From positions 996,001 through 1,060,000 of the forward strand of contig JABXYP010000001.1 in the NCBI GenBank assembly GCA_024701455.1: a DNA stretch of 64,000 bases, given 5' to 3'. Position 1 is the stretch's first letter. Each line of letters starts with the position of its first letter. The notes beneath the pieces were generated by a model. It was not told the origin of the DNA. It did not search any database and saw nothing but the letters and a program-made list of their open reading frames with translations. This document shows, in pieces, positions 42,767 to 52,737 of the stretch. The DNA is from Bacillus sp. A301a_S52 (GTDB taxonomy: Bacteria > Bacillota > Bacilli > Bacillales > Salisediminibacteriaceae). Both the position numbers and the translations under genes were made by a program.

Positions 42767-44875
42767 ATGATGTGTCAACATTGTCAAGAAAGGCGAGCTA
42801 CTGTTGGATTAAATATTCAAGTGAATCAGGAGAAACATCAGCTTCGTATATGCCATGTGTGTTTTGAAAAGCTACAGGCGGAAAATAAAGTACCATCCCA
42901 TTTTGGAGGAGGTATGCCACACGATTTATTTAACCAATTTGGCTTTTCAAATATGAATGCTAACCAACATGATGAGCAACAAGCTAACCGTGGAGGGGGA
43001 GTGCTTGATCAGCTAGGTCAAAATGTGACCCATGCAGCAAAAACAGGATTAATCGACCCGGTCATTGGACGAGATGAAGAAGTAGAGCGTGTGATTGAAA
43101 TTCTTAACCGTCGTAATAAAAATAATCCAGTGCTTATCGGAGAGCCTGGAGTTGGAAAAACTGCGATCGTTGAAGGGCTTGCCCTTAAAATAAGTGAAGG
43201 AAACGTGCCTGCTAAACTACTAAATAAAGAGGTCTATTTACTTGATGTGGCATCTCTCGTTGCTAACACAGGTATACGAGGACAATTTGAAGAGCGTTTA
43301 AAACAATTAATTGCTGAATTACAACAGCGTAAAAATGTTATTTTATTCATTGATGAAATCCATCAGGTCGTTGGCGCAGGGTCAGCAGAAGGAGCGATGG
43401 ATGCAGGGAACATTCTTAAACCGGCACTTGCACGAGGTGAATTACAAGTTGTGGGAGCGACAACCTTAAAGGAATATCGAACGATTGAAAAAGATGCGGC
43501 ACTTGAACGGCGCTTTCAACCTGTGATAGTTCATGAGCCTGCACTTGAAGAAGCAGAAGCGATTTTGAAAGGGATTCAAGCGAAGTATGAGGATTACCAT
43601 CAAGTTTCCTATACGGATGAAGCTATTACCGCTTGTGTGAACCTGTCACATCGTTACATCCAAGATCGTTTCCTACCTGACAAAGCGATCGATTTACTTG
43701 ATGAAGCGGGATCAAAAGCCAATCTTGTTTCGGGAGCTCAACCTCAAGGAGAGATTGACCAACGACTTAATGAGATCATGAAAGAAAAAGAACTTGTATT
43801 AAAAGAAGAAAATTATGAAAAAGCAGCTAAATTACGGGATGAAGAAGAACGTCTTGAAAAGCAACTTAATAAAAACACAGAGACAAAAGCAGTTGTAGAC
43901 GTGTCACAAATTCAAGCCATTATTGAGAAAAAGACAGGCATTCCAGTAGGGAAACTCCAAGAAACTGAAGCGTCGAAAATGAATAGCTTAGTAGATAATC
44001 TAAATAAAAAAGTGATCGGTCAAGAAGAAGCTGTGAAAAAAGTAGCTAAAGCTGTCCGAAGATCACGCGCAGGCTTGAAAGCGAAACATCGTCCCATTGG
44101 CTCATTTCTATTCGTTGGCCCTACAGGCGTGGGGAAAACCGAATTGACAAAATCGTTAGCAGAAGAGCTCTTTGGCTCAAAAGAGGCGATGATCCGTCTT
44201 GACATGAGTGAATATATGGAGAAACATGCCGTGTCTAAATTAATCGGTTCACCTCCTGGTTATGTTGGTCATGAGGAAGCCGGACAGTTAACAGAAAAAG
44301 TTCGCAGAAACCCTTACGCCATTATCTTACTGGATGAAATTGAAAAAGCCCATCCAGATGTGCAACACGCCTTTTTGCAAATAATGGAGGATGGCCGTCT
44401 CACTGACAGTCAAGGGCGGACAGTGAGTTTTAAAGACACTGTGATTATCATGACAAGCAATGCCGGTGTTGGTTCTAAAAAAGTGACAGTCGGTTTTGAG
44501 GCAAATGAAGCGTTAAATCAAACCTCTCTATTAGACTCACTCTCATCTTATTTTAAGCCAGAATTTCTTAATAGATTTGATGCGATTATTGAGTTTAAAC
44601 AGTTGGAGAAAGACCATTTAATGACGATTGTAGATCTCATGCTCGACGAATTACAAACGACATTAACGGAGCAGAATAGGACGCTTCATGTCTCAGCAGA
44701 AGCAAAAGAAAAGCTTGCAGATTTAGGTTATCACCCGTCATTCGGTGCGCGCCCTTTACGTCGCACTTTACAGGATCAAGTGGAAGACCGCCTCACCGAT
44801 TTAATTCTTGAGGACGATGCCATTACAAACATCACTGTGATCGTGGAAAATGGTGAAATTAGTGTGAATGTTTAA
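42767..44875 (+). CDS. clpE: ATP-dependent Clp protease ATPase subunit ClpE
   Basis: 702 aa with AAAGGAGG upstream. The N-terminal zinc finger CQHCQERRA...CHVC distinguishes ClpE from ClpC. Two AAA+ modules follow: GEPGVGKT with [14 protein letters not shown], and [10 protein letters not shown] with [16 protein letters not shown]-like coiled segment ([20 protein letters not shown]) lies between them. ClpE unfolds aggregated or tagged proteins for ClpP and is made on heat or disulfide stress. Tandem CtsR boxes confirm the expected control. Length matches B. subtilis ClpE (about 700 aa). Confidence 0.96.
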   Translation: MMCQHCQERRATVGLNIQVNQEKHQLRICHVCFEKLQAENKVPSHFGGGMPHDLFNQFGFSNMNANQHDEQQANRGGGVLDQLGQNVTHAAKTGLIDPVIGRDEEVERVIEILNRRNKNNPVLIGEPGVGKTAIVEGLALKISEGNVPAKLLNKEVYLLDVASLVANTGIRGQFEERLKQLIAELQQRKNVILFIDEIHQVVGAGSAEGAMDAGNILKPALARGELQVVGATTLKEYRTIEKDAALERRFQPVIVHEPALEEAEAILKGIQAKYEDYHQVSYTDEAITACVNLSHRYIQDRFLPDKAIDLLDEAGSKANLVSGAQPQGEIDQRLNEIMKEKELVLKEENYEKAAKLRDEEERLEKQLNKNTETKAVVDVSQIQAIIEKKTGIPVGKLQETEASKMNSLVDNLNKKVIGQEEAVKKVAKAVRRSRAGLKAKHRPIGSFLFVGPTGVGKTELTKSLAEELFGSKEAMIRLDMSEYMEKHAVSKLIGSPPGYVGHEEAGQLTEKVRRNPYAIILLDEIEKAHPDVQHAFLQIMEDGRLTDSQGRTVSFKDTVIIMTSNAGVGSKKVTVGFEANEALNQTSLLDSLSSYFKPEFLNRFDAIIEFKQLEKDHLMTIVDLMLDELQTTLTEQNRTLHVSAEAKEKLADLGYHPSFGARPLRRTLQDQVEDRLTDLILEDDAITNITVIVENGEISVNV

Positions 44876-44979
44876 TAGAGCATCACCCAGTGGAAGAGAA
44901 GGAGAAAAGAAAACGAGTTGTTACAACTGACTAAAGTTGAGAAGTTTCTTTTTCCATAAGTTATCTAAACTATAGGAAA

Positions 44980-45018
44980 CGCCCTGAGTCCAGTATGGCA
45001 ATGGATTCAGGGCGTTGT
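44980..45018 (+). terminator. Terminator of clpE
   Basis: AACGCCCTGAGTCCA pairs with TGGATTCAGGGCGTT (one or two mismatches) around a 9-base loop. T-run weak (GTTATT). Confidence 0.7.
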
Positions 45019-45512
45019 TATTACATATTTATGTCGATAGACTGTGCTTAAATCTTCGTCTAATAGAATTGGGAATGAGCAGGAATAATGAAAAGGGGCG
45101 TTAGTATTAAGAACTATTAAGCAGGATCATCTCATCCTAAGACATATGCGTGTCAGTTTGGAACTGTATATTTTCTCTTAGATGTTATCAAATAGGAAAG
45201 ATTGACGATTTGCCAGACAATAGTCATGAATAGTCGATAACGCCTCATAAAAATAACTAGATAATATTATTTCTAGTCTCTAATTATATGACGTAAGTCT
45301 CATTTTTTAAGTTAAATGTTTTATATAAGTTATAAGTGGAACGAGAGAGGATGGATGGAGAAATCCTAATAGTCTGACAATTTGATTGGAGGATTGATCC
45401 GGCATGACACATCGGATAATGAGCCACAAAGCATTATGTCTGTATAAAGAATAGCACCTTATCTCAAATTCAGTCAGCATGTCATAAAGAATTTATAGGA
45501 GGTATGTGTGAT
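45019..45512. other. Long upstream region of ectD
   Basis: No gene of normal size. A 16-codon frame starts at the ATG 45404 behind TTGGAGG (product MTHRIMSHKALCLYKE), 59 bases before the ectD start; it may be a leader peptide or chance. I cannot identify the promoter with confidence. Confidence 0.3.
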
Positions 45513-46442
45513 ATGGTACAAGATTTATATCCATCTAGATTAAATGACAAGGCATCTATTTTTGAAAGGAAAGATCCTGTTATCCATAACGAAAAAGCGT
45601 ATGAGGAAGGTCCTTTATCGCGAAAAGAGTTGAACTTTTACGACCAAAATGGCTATATTATGTTGGAAAAATTCTTTGATGACGACCAGCTAAATATGAT
45701 GAAGCAAGAGCTTCAGTATACGATGGACCAAAACCGTCATCGCGACTCTGATGAGGTGATAAAAGAACCGAGCAGTAATGAAATTCGTTCCATATTTGAA
45801 GTTCATAAAGACGGAGGTTTTTTTGAAAAGCTATCTCAAAATGAACGGCTCGTTAAAATTTGTGAACAGATTCTTGGCAGTCAAGTGTATATTAACCAAT
45901 CGCGAATAAATTTCAAGCCAGGCTTTAAAGGAAAAGAGTTTTATTGGCATTCAGACTTTGAAACATGGCATATGGAAGATGGGATGCCACGAATGCGAGC
46001 ATTAAGTTGCTCCATCATTTTAACAGATAATTATGAGTATAACGGGCCACTTATGCTTATACCTGGTTCCCATAAGTGGTACGTCTCCACATCAGGAGAA
46101 ACACCTGAAGATAATTATAAATCGTCATTGCAAAAACAAGAAGTAGGCGTTCCAGACAATAAAAGTATGGAATGGCTCGTTAAACAGGCTGGCGGTCAAA
46201 TTGATCGTGCTACTGGCCCTGCAGGCTCCGTCTTATTATTTGAATGTAATACGATGCATGGGTCTGCTGGCAATATTTCACCGTATCCACGGAGTAACGT
46301 CTTCTTCGTCTATAACTCTATTAAAAATAAGCTTGAAAAGCCGTTCGGTGGTACGGAACCTCGTCCTGAATTTTTAGCTAATAGGGCTAATGTCAAACCA
46401 ATTGAACCAGCCAAAAGCTTAAACTATTCACGTAAATATTAA
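45513..46442 (+). CDS. ectD: Ectoine 5-hydroxylase
   Basis: 309 aa from ATG 45513, with AGGAGG ~10 bases upstream; the ATG at 45504 is too close to that site. The EctD signature FYWHSDFETWHMEDGMPRMR contains the iron ligands His and Asp, and the third ligand is His in NTMHGSAGN. It is an Fe(II)/2-oxoglutarate dioxygenase that turns the compatible solute ectoine into 5-hydroxyectoine. No ectABC genes are in the window, so ectoine must be made from another locus or imported. Supports a salt-tolerant host. Confidence 0.95.
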   Translation: MVQDLYPSRLNDKASIFERKDPVIHNEKAYEEGPLSRKELNFYDQNGYIMLEKFFDDDQLNMMKQELQYTMDQNRHRDSDEVIKEPSSNEIRSIFEVHKDGGFFEKLSQNERLVKICEQILGSQVYINQSRINFKPGFKGKEFYWHSDFETWHMEDGMPRMRALSCSIILTDNYEYNGPLMLIPGSHKWYVSTSGETPEDNYKSSLQKQEVGVPDNKSMEWLVKQAGGQIDRATGPAGSVLLFECNTMHGSAGNISPYPRSNVFFVYNSIKNKLEKPFGGTEPRPEFLANRANVKPIEPAKSLNYSRKY

Positions 46443-46452
46443 ATAGCGATAT

Positions 46453-46488
46453 AAAGCGCTTGCCTTTATAATGGGGCAGGTGCTTTTT
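46453..46488 (+). terminator. Terminator of ectD
   Basis: AAAGCGCTTGCC and GGCAGGTGCTTT pair with two wobbles, followed by TTTTT. Confidence 0.8.
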
Positions 46489-46664
46489 ACGTAGCCTGCT
46501 TAACACATGAAATAGAGGAGACCATACCAAGTGGGGATCGGAGCAGAGCATTCATGAACATGCTATATTGTTGTTCTCTTTAAGAGCGGATCACGTTACG
46601 TTTGTCTCAGTATCTTCATTTAATTATCTTTGAAAGATACAATTTACTTTTCTATCTGTAGGTG

Positions 46665-46693
46665 TTTACAATTACCGGAAAGGTCAGTACAAT
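46665..46693 (+). promoter_or_regulatory. Promoter of the ykoFEDC transcript
   Basis: TTTACA (46665-46670), a 17-base spacer and TACAAT (46688-46693), placing the start just before the TPP aptamer. Confidence 0.8.
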
Positions 46694-46718
46694 AGAAGAC
46701 AATATGATATCCGTGTTC

Positions 46719-46805
46719 GCACTAGGGGCGCTTTAGCTGAGAGACAGGTGTAAGTCCTGTTAACCCTTTGAACCCGATCTGGATAATACCAGCGTGGGGA
46801 AGTGC
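46719..46805 (+). promoter_or_regulatory. TPP riboswitch (THI box) of ykoFEDC
   Basis: The conserved THI-box blocks are present: AGGGGCGCTTTAGCTGAGAG, ACCCTTTGAACCCGATCTGG, ATAATACCAGCGTGGGGAAG. TPP binding should favour the terminator at 46862. Confidence 0.96.
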
Positions 46806-46861
46806 AGGTACACACATGTAGCCTGTCTATAGAAAAGGGCTTTTATTACATGGACGTAACT

Positions 46862-46893
46862 GCATCTTCCTTATTAGGAAGGTGCGTTTTTTA
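46862..46893 (+). terminator. Riboswitch-controlled terminator of ykoFEDC
   Basis: GCATCTTCC (46862-46870) and GGAAGGTGC (46877-46885) with TTATTA loop, followed by GTTTTTT. Confidence 0.88.
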
Positions 46894-46977
46894 TTTGTGC
46901 GAGACTCATAGACTAAAAGTGACGCTTCAGTGAGGCGCGGTGATCATATAATGAAAATATGTAGGAGGCCATTTGTT

Positions 46978-47580
46978 ATGCAGGGGTTAAGTTGTGGAAC
47001 GAGCAGAATTGTAGGGTGTCGATTTTCGGTATACCCTATGACAGACAATTTCGTAGATGTCATTAAAGGAGCATTGAAGGAAGTGGATACATCTAAAGTG
47101 TGGCAATACACTGATGATGTAAGCACTTGTATTCGCGGTCGTAGTGAGCATGTGTTTGATGTAGCTAAGGCTATTTTTATTCATGCGGCGAAAACAGGGG
47201 TTCATGTTGTCTTCAATGGGACTTTTTCAATTGGATGTCCGGGAGACTCAGAAGGAGACACGTATATGTCACAGGATGATAGGCGGATGAATGAGGAGAA
47301 ATCCAAAGCTGAAAAGGTGACTGCCGCTTCACAATTCGCCCTTTATCCTATGAACAATCCAGATTACATGCAAATCATTGCTGATCAAGTACAGGTTGCT
47401 AAGAAACATGGCACTTTCACAAAAGGGGTTCATTATGCTAGTCGATTAGACGGTGATGCAAATGACGTCTTTCGTACGTTGGAAGAGGCATTTACGAACA
47501 CATCGAAAACATCAGATAGAAGTCATGTGACGATGACGGTAGCAATCTCAGCCAACAGTCCATCAAAAAAAGATATTTAG
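46978..47580 (+). CDS. ykoF: HMP/thiamine-binding protein YkoF
   Basis: 200 aa from ATG 46978 with AGGAGG 9 bases upstream, equal to B. subtilis YkoF in length. SCGTSRIVGCRFSVYPMTDN and NGTFSIGCPGDSEGDTY, and a second copy FALYPMNNPDYM, show the two ACT-like halves that bind thiamine or HMP. Cytoplasmic, not a lipoprotein; thought to aid the cognate ECF-type transporter. First gene of the TPP-controlled unit. Confidence 0.95.
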   Translation: MQGLSCGTSRIVGCRFSVYPMTDNFVDVIKGALKEVDTSKVWQYTDDVSTCIRGRSEHVFDVAKAIFIHAAKTGVHVVFNGTFSIGCPGDSEGDTYMSQDDRRMNEEKSKAEKVTAASQFALYPMNNPDYMQIIADQVQVAKKHGTFTKGVHYASRLDGDANDVFRTLEEAFTNTSKTSDRSHVTMTVAISANSPSKKDI

Positions 47581-47596
47581 GGGGGGGACGTCACAT

Positions 47597-48202
47597 ATGA
47601 TGAAGCAATGGAAACTGAAAGAAATTGTATTAATGTCGATCTTTGGCGTTGTTTTCGCCGTCATTTATCTTCTGTTTTATTTTTTCGGTCAAGGGTTACG
47701 GAATTTTTTAACACCATTTGGTCTAGCCCCATTTGGTTACGAAATCATTTTTGGCATTTGGTTTATCGTGTCGATCATCGCAGCATATGTCATTCGTAAA
47801 CCAGGAGCCGCCTTTTGGTCAGAATTAATTGCAGGAACTGTGCAAGTATTAATCGGCAGTCCAGCTGGGCCGAGATTGATTTTAACAGCAGCGATTCAAG
47901 GCATCGGAGCAGAAATCGTATTCCTCGCTACGCGTTATCGTAACTTCTCGCTTCATATTCTTGTGCTTGCAGGAATGTCTGCAGCAGTATTCAGTTATGC
48001 ATGGGGATGGTTTTCTTCCGGATTAGCCGCGCTTACTCCAGGGCTCATAGTAGCGACACTGGCTGTCAGAGTGTTAAGCGGTGCGTTACTGGCTGGTGTG
48101 CTTGGCAAATATATCAGTGATCAGTTGGCACAAACCGGGGTTTTACAAGGGTATGCGTTAGGAAAGGAGCGTCAGGAAAAACGTGAAAAATCAGTGTCCT
48201 GA
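47597..48202 (+). CDS. ykoE: Substrate-specific component YkoE of thiamine-precursor ECF transporter
   Basis: 201 aa with about six membrane helices. It starts WKLKEIVLMSIFGVVFAVIY and keeps GIWFIVSIIAAYVIRKPGAA, both matching YkoE; the tail GVLQGYALGKERQEK is typical. It is the S component that binds hydroxymethylpyrimidine or thiamine. A G-run lies upstream, and its end overlaps ykoD by 20 bases. Confidence 0.94.
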   Translation: MMKQWKLKEIVLMSIFGVVFAVIYLLFYFFGQGLRNFLTPFGLAPFGYEIIFGIWFIVSIIAAYVIRKPGAAFWSELIAGTVQVLIGSPAGPRLILTAAIQGIGAEIVFLATRYRNFSLHILVLAGMSAAVFSYAWGWFSSGLAALTPGLIVATLAVRVLSGALLAGVLGKYISDQLAQTGVLQGYALGKERQEKREKSVS

Positions 48203-49772
48203 TGACCGTCATCCGATTATTCGTGTGGAAGATCTCGTATTTGCTTATGAAAAAAATCATGAGAAACCTCTTATTGATCATATTAGTTTCACACTTGAAG
48301 AAGGCGAGTTGACTCTCTTAATGGGAGCGAGTGGATCTGGAAAAAGTACACTGGCTCTTAGTTTAAATGGTCTGTATCCAGAAGTGGTAGAAGGTTTTCA
48401 ACAAGGAAGCATTTTTTTTCGAGGTATCCCTTTGGAAAGCTATGAAAAAGGTGTAGTAAACAAGCATATCGGCATTGTTTTTCAAGATCCAGAAAGTCAA
48501 TTTTGCATGGTAACGGTTGAGAACGAACTGGCTTTCACGATGGAAAACTGTTCAATTCCGAGAAGCGAGATGACACAACGTATGGACGATGTGTTGGCAA
48601 TAACCGGCTTATCGAACATGAAAAAGCGGGCAATTCATGAACTTTCTGGTGGTCAAAAGCAAAAGGTTGCCTTAGCTTCTGTGCTATTATTGGAGCCGGA
48701 AATCCTTATTCTTGATGAGCCGACGGCCAATTTGGATCCTGTTTCAAGCTTAGAATTTATTGAGCTCGTAGCAGAACTTCAACGGAAAACGAGCTTAACG
48801 GTTGTAGTCATTGAGCATCAATTAGATGATTGGCTTCCTTTCGCACAGCGCATTCTTGCTTTAGGGAAAAACGGCCGCCTCTTTGCAGATGGTGAGCCAC
48901 AGAACGTGCTTACAGAGCAAGCCGCACAATTTAAGTCTGAAGGGATTTATCTGCCGTGCGAAAAAGGGCTGACAAGCGTGCAAAACCCAGTTGCTACTTG
49001 TGACTATGATAGCCATGAAACCACACTGCAAATAGAAAGCCTAACGTTTAACCGGAAAGAAAAAAAGATTTTAACAGATTTAAATGTATCATTACGAAAA
49101 GGGGAGTTTATTGCCATTGTGGGAGAGAATGGCGCAGGGAAATCCACGCTTCTTCAAGTGATGGCAGGATTACTGTCTCCTGAGCAAGGAAAGGTGATTT
49201 TTCTCGGTAAACCTCTCGATGAGTGGGCAGAAGGCGATTTGCGAAGGGCTATGGGATTTGTTTTTCAGAACCCAGAACATCAATTTATTACAGATACCGT
49301 TGCTGATGAATTGGCATTTGGAATGAAACTTAATGATAAGAAGCCCTCAGAGATAGAACAAAAAGTGGCAGAGCTCCTTCATCATTTTCAGCTAGAAAAC
49401 CATCGCTGGAACAATCCTTTTTCGTTGAGCGGAGGTCAGAAAAGGCGTTTAAGTGTGGCGACGATGCTTGATGAGACGCCTGAGTTGTTGTTATTTGATG
49501 AGCCGACATTCGGTCAAGATGCCTATACAACAACGGAATTAATGAAAATTATCCTCGATTTGAAAGCAAAAGGAACAACGATTGTTTTTGTGACACATGA
49601 TATGAATCTAGTGGATATGTATAGTGAGCGGGTTATCGTATTGGATGAGGGGCGGCTAGCGTTTCAAGGGGCACCAGCTGAGTTATGGTCAGATCACGAG
49701 CTCGTCTATCGCGCACGGCTACGACTGCCGCATCGTTTACAAAAGCAAGTGAAAGCAGGTGAAGTCATATGA
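48183..49772 (+). CDS. ykoD: ECF transporter double ATPase YkoD
   Basis: 529 aa from GTG 48183 with two ABC modules in one chain. The first has GASGSGKST, LSGGQKQKVALAS and LILDEPTANLDP; the second has GENGAGKST, LSGGQKRRLSVAT and LLFDEPTFGQD. It energises YkoE through YkoC. It overlaps both neighbours, consistent with a tightly coupled transport operon. Confidence 0.94.
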   Translation: MKNQCPDDRHPIIRVEDLVFAYEKNHEKPLIDHISFTLEEGELTLLMGASGSGKSTLALSLNGLYPEVVEGFQQGSIFFRGIPLESYEKGVVNKHIGIVFQDPESQFCMVTVENELAFTMENCSIPRSEMTQRMDDVLAITGLSNMKKRAIHELSGGQKQKVALASVLLLEPEILILDEPTANLDPVSSLEFIELVAELQRKTSLTVVVIEHQLDDWLPFAQRILALGKNGRLFADGEPQNVLTEQAAQFKSEGIYLPCEKGLTSVQNPVATCDYDSHETTLQIESLTFNRKEKKILTDLNVSLRKGEFIAIVGENGAGKSTLLQVMAGLLSPEQGKVIFLGKPLDEWAEGDLRRAMGFVFQNPEHQFITDTVADELAFGMKLNDKKPSEIEQKVAELLHHFQLENHRWNNPFSLSGGQKRRLSVATMLDETPELLLFDEPTFGQDAYTTTELMKIILDLKAKGTTIVFVTHDMNLVDMYSERVIVLDEGRLAFQGAPAELWSDHELVYRARLRLPHRLQKQVKAGEVI

Positions 49773-50551
49773 TTTCATCGGTAAATCCAGCGATAAAAAT
49801 GACGGCAATTCTTATTCCTGGTGTCCTGCTGAGTTTTAGTTTTGATATTTTCACTCCGCTTGCTTACTTACTATTTATTATCACGGTTACCTTTTTATTT
49901 AGTGATATCCCGCTAAAAAAGTGGCTGCTTGTGTTTTCTCCATTTGTTTTTCTGGCGTTAGGGTTTGCTTGGATGACGGTGCTGTATACGAGTGATGGGT
50001 TCAGTGATGGTACCTTATTATTTGAATTTTTATGGTTTGAAGTAACGACAGGAGGTGTCATGGTTGGGGTCAGCCTTGCACTTCGGTCCCTTTGCTTTGT
50101 TGCTTTATCATTATTGTTTGTTCTAACGACAGATTCTACAGCATTTATGCTTAGTTTGATGCAACAATTCAAGTTACCGCCTAAGCTGACGTATGGCATA
50201 CTTGCCGGCTATCGTTTTTTGCCCACCTTTAAACATGAATTTGAAGTGTTAAAGCAAGCGCACCGCATTCGCGGTGTGGGAAGAGCTAAAGGGATTAAGG
50301 GACGTATTAATCAATTTCGTCGCTATGCCATTCCGTTGATGGCCAATGCCATTCGCAAAGCTGAACGGGTTGCGATTGCGATGGAATCGAAAGGCTTTAC
50401 TGGCTCGACTGATAGGACACATTATCATTATATGACAGTAGGAAAAAAGGATTGGATGTTTTTTGGCGGCATTGTAGGTGTCTTCTTTCTCGTCATTTTC
50501 GTCTCCTATTCTCTTGGTTATTTGAATATATTTGGTCACCAATTCGGTTAA
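49769..50551 (+). CDS. ykoC: ECF transporter transmembrane (T) component YkoC
   Basis: 260 aa CbiQ-like membrane protein with five or six helices. The ATPase-coupling region carries the A-R-G type motifs RIRGVGRAKG and AIAMESKGFTG. The start overlaps ykoD by 4 bases (ATGA). Last gene of ykoFEDC; a 21-bp-period repeat array and a strong terminator follow. Confidence 0.93.
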   Translation: MISSVNPAIKMTAILIPGVLLSFSFDIFTPLAYLLFIITVTFLFSDIPLKKWLLVFSPFVFLALGFAWMTVLYTSDGFSDGTLLFEFLWFEVTTGGVMVGVSLALRSLCFVALSLLFVLTTDSTAFMLSLMQQFKLPPKLTYGILAGYRFLPTFKHEFEVLKQAHRIRGVGRAKGIKGRINQFRRYAIPLMANAIRKAERVAIAMESKGFTGSTDRTHYHYMTVGKKDWMFFGGIVGVFFLVIFVSYSLGYLNIFGHQFG

Positions 50552-50584
50552 TAAAGAGAGAGGCACTCAACAGTTACGGAAGGT

Positions 50585-50794
50585 GGCTGGAAAACTGAGG
50601 AGAGCTGCGTAAAAAAGCAGGGTAGATGCTGAAAGGAGAGAGGTTAATGCTGAATTCAAGGCGTGCAGCTAGAAATCAAGACGTTGTTGCGTAAGAAAGA
50701 AGAATCAATGCTGAAAAATCGAGTAGAGTTGCGTAAATAATCGAGTTTGATGCTGAAAATCGAGGAGTTAATACTGAATTCAAGGTCAGCAGCC
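50585..50794 (+). repeat. 21-bp-period repeat array 1 (after ykoC)
   Basis: Units beginning TGC(GT/TG)AAA start at 50606, 50627, 50648, 50688, 50709, 50730, 50751 and 50772 (TACTG). All steps are 21 bases except one of 40. A half-kept unit (GCTGGAAAA) begins at 50585. Units alternate roughly between TGCGTAAAA and TGCTGAAAA. Non-coding in all frames. Confidence 0.8.
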
Positions 50795-50800
50795 TCGCTA

Positions 50801-50833
50801 AAGAAGGTTATCCCAAAAAGGGATAACCTTCTT
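50801..50833. terminator. Bidirectional terminator between ykoC and the AbgT gene
   Basis: AAGAAGGTTATCCC and GGGATAACCTTCTT form a perfect 14-bp stem with loop AAAAA. Confidence 0.9.
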
Positions 50834-50850
50834 CCTTTCAAATCGAAACG

Positions 50851-52371
50851 TTAGTAAGTAATAGGTGATCCTGGTCCGAGATCAATACCAAGGTACATCC
50901 AAATAATTAACATCACTGTCCAAGCGATTGTAAAGACAACCGTATATGGGAACATAACTGAGATAAGTGTGCCGATCCCTACTTTTTTATCGTATTTCTG
51001 GGCAAATGCAATAATGAGGGCATAATATGTCATTAATGGTGTGATAATATTCGTTGTTGAGTCCGCGACGCGATAAGCCATTTGTGTCAATTCTGGAGAG
51101 TATCCAAGCTGCATCATAATTGGCACAAACACAGGTGCCATCATCGCCCATTTTGCTGAAGCACTTCCGATAAATAAGTTAATAAATCCAGCGACGAGAA
51201 TAAAGCCGAGGATAAGTGGAATCCCTGTTAAATTAGCAGCTTCAAGTGCTTCAGCCCCATAGACACCAAGCACAAGCCCCATATTTGTTTCAGAAAAGTA
51301 AGCGACAAACTGACCAGCAGTAAATGCCAGTACGATAAACATTCCCATAGATGCCATCGTATCTGATAACTGATTGGCCACATTCTTATCATTTTTAATG
51401 TTACGTGTGACAAGACCATAGACAAGTCCTGGGATAAAGAACATGATCATAATGATGGGAACGAGTGAACTCATAAATGGTGATTGAATGATCCCCCCAT
51501 CATCAGCTCGTAATGGGCCATTTTCTGGTACAATCGTCAATGCGAATAAAATAGCAGTGATGAGAAAAGCAATTCCGGCCCAAATTAATCCTTTTTTCTC
51601 CGTACGGTTCAACCCTGTAAGTTCTTCACGATAATCCCCTTTATAGTCCCCTAACCGTGGCTCAACGATTCGCTCAGTCACCCATGCTCCTACAAAAGTT
51701 AATAAAAATACTGATACGATAATAAAGTAATAGTTCATGGCAATGTTCATGCCTTCTGCGTAGGCTGGATCAATGATGGCAGCTGCAGATATCGTTAATT
51801 CACCAAGCATGGGATCTGTAGCTGAGAGGAACAAGTTGGCACTAAACCCTGCCGAGACACCAGCGAACGCAGCGGCCAGTCCTGCTAACGGATGTCGCCC
51901 AAGCGCTGCAAAGATGAGAGCACCTAGTGGAGGTAGGACAACATAACCAGCATCAGAGGCCACACTTGACAGAATCCCTGCAAAAACAAGCCCTGACGTT
52001 ATTAACACACGAGGTAAGGAAAGAACAAAACCTCGTAAACACGCACTAATTAATCCTGTTCGCTCAGCTAATCCTATTCCTAACATCGTGGCCAATACTA
52101 CCCCGAGCGGCGCAAATCCAATGAAATTATCTACCATATTTAATAAAATGTATTGCAAGCCTTCTGTACTCATTAAATTGGTGACTTCGACAATCGTACC
52201 TTCTTCACCTGGATGTTCCACACTAACCCCGAAACTTGAAACTATACCAGATAAGATAATAACAAGTAATGCTAAAATTGCAAATAAAGTTACCGGATGA
52301 GGAAGTTTATTCCCGGTTGTTTCTACTATATCAAGGAACTTTTGAAATAACCCTTTACGTTTTTTCCCCAA
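50851..52371 (-). CDS. AbgT-family transporter
   Basis: 506 aa from TTG 52371 with AAAGGAG 8 bases upstream. About ten to twelve helices plus two re-entrant hairpins. ETTGNKLPHPVTLFAILALL and SSVASDAGYVVLPPLGALIF, VSAGFSANLFLSATDP and SSASAKWAMMAPVFVPIMM, in parts, are AbgT family hallmarks. Members import p-aminobenzoyl-glutamate or export antifolates such as sulfonamides; which applies here is not shown. It is transcribed alone, converging on ykoC. Confidence 0.93.
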   Translation of the reverse strand: MGKKRKGLFQKFLDIVETTGNKLPHPVTLFAILALLVIILSGIVSSFGVSVEHPGEEGTIVEVTNLMSTEGLQYILLNMVDNFIGFAPLGVVLATMLGIGLAERTGLISACLRGFVLSLPRVLITSGLVFAGILSSVASDAGYVVLPPLGALIFAALGRHPLAGLAAAFAGVSAGFSANLFLSATDPMLGELTISAAAIIDPAYAEGMNIAMNYYFIIVSVFLLTFVGAWVTERIVEPRLGDYKGDYREELTGLNRTEKKGLIWAGIAFLITAILFALTIVPENGPLRADDGGIIQSPFMSSLVPIIMIMFFIPGLVYGLVTRNIKNDKNVANQLSDTMASMGMFIVLAFTAGQFVAYFSETNMGLVLGVYGAEALEAANLTGIPLILGFILVAGFINLFIGSASAKWAMMAPVFVPIMMQLGYSPELTQMAYRVADSTTNIITPLMTYYALIIAFAQKYDKKVGIGTLISVMFPYTVVFTIAWTVMLIIWMYLGIDLGPGSPITY

Positions 52372-52737
52372 TCTAAAAACTCCTTTCCTTCTAATCTGAT
52401 GTCACTAAAAAAATCAGAATTTCCACCTCATTTTTAATTCATCGAAATTAATCACTCCTTAGTATATAGGTTAGTGAACATAATTTGAATGTATTTTCAA
52501 AAAGTAGGAAAAATGGAACATTTAAGGCCTTTGTGTAGGGGATGAGGATAGATCATATAAAAAATCAGTAAAATAGTTTCGTTTGTTTTGAGTGAAAATA
52601 GTAGAAACTTTAAAAGTCTATATATTATAGCGGATACTATTTTGGTATTTATTAGGTTAAAAGTAATGGTTTGAGGGGAGAAAAATTTAAAAAAACGTGT
52701 AAGAAATATATCAAATAATAGTGGAAAAATAATATCT
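52372..52737. other. Gap between the AbgT and LysM genes
   Basis: AT-rich with no ORF, RNA motif or strong hairpin. Must contain two divergent promoters, but I see no near-consensus pair. Confidence 0.35.

Noticed and set aside
50656..50841. 61-codon minus-strand frame in repeat array 1
   Set aside because: Same artefact of the 21-bp period; it also runs through the strong terminator.
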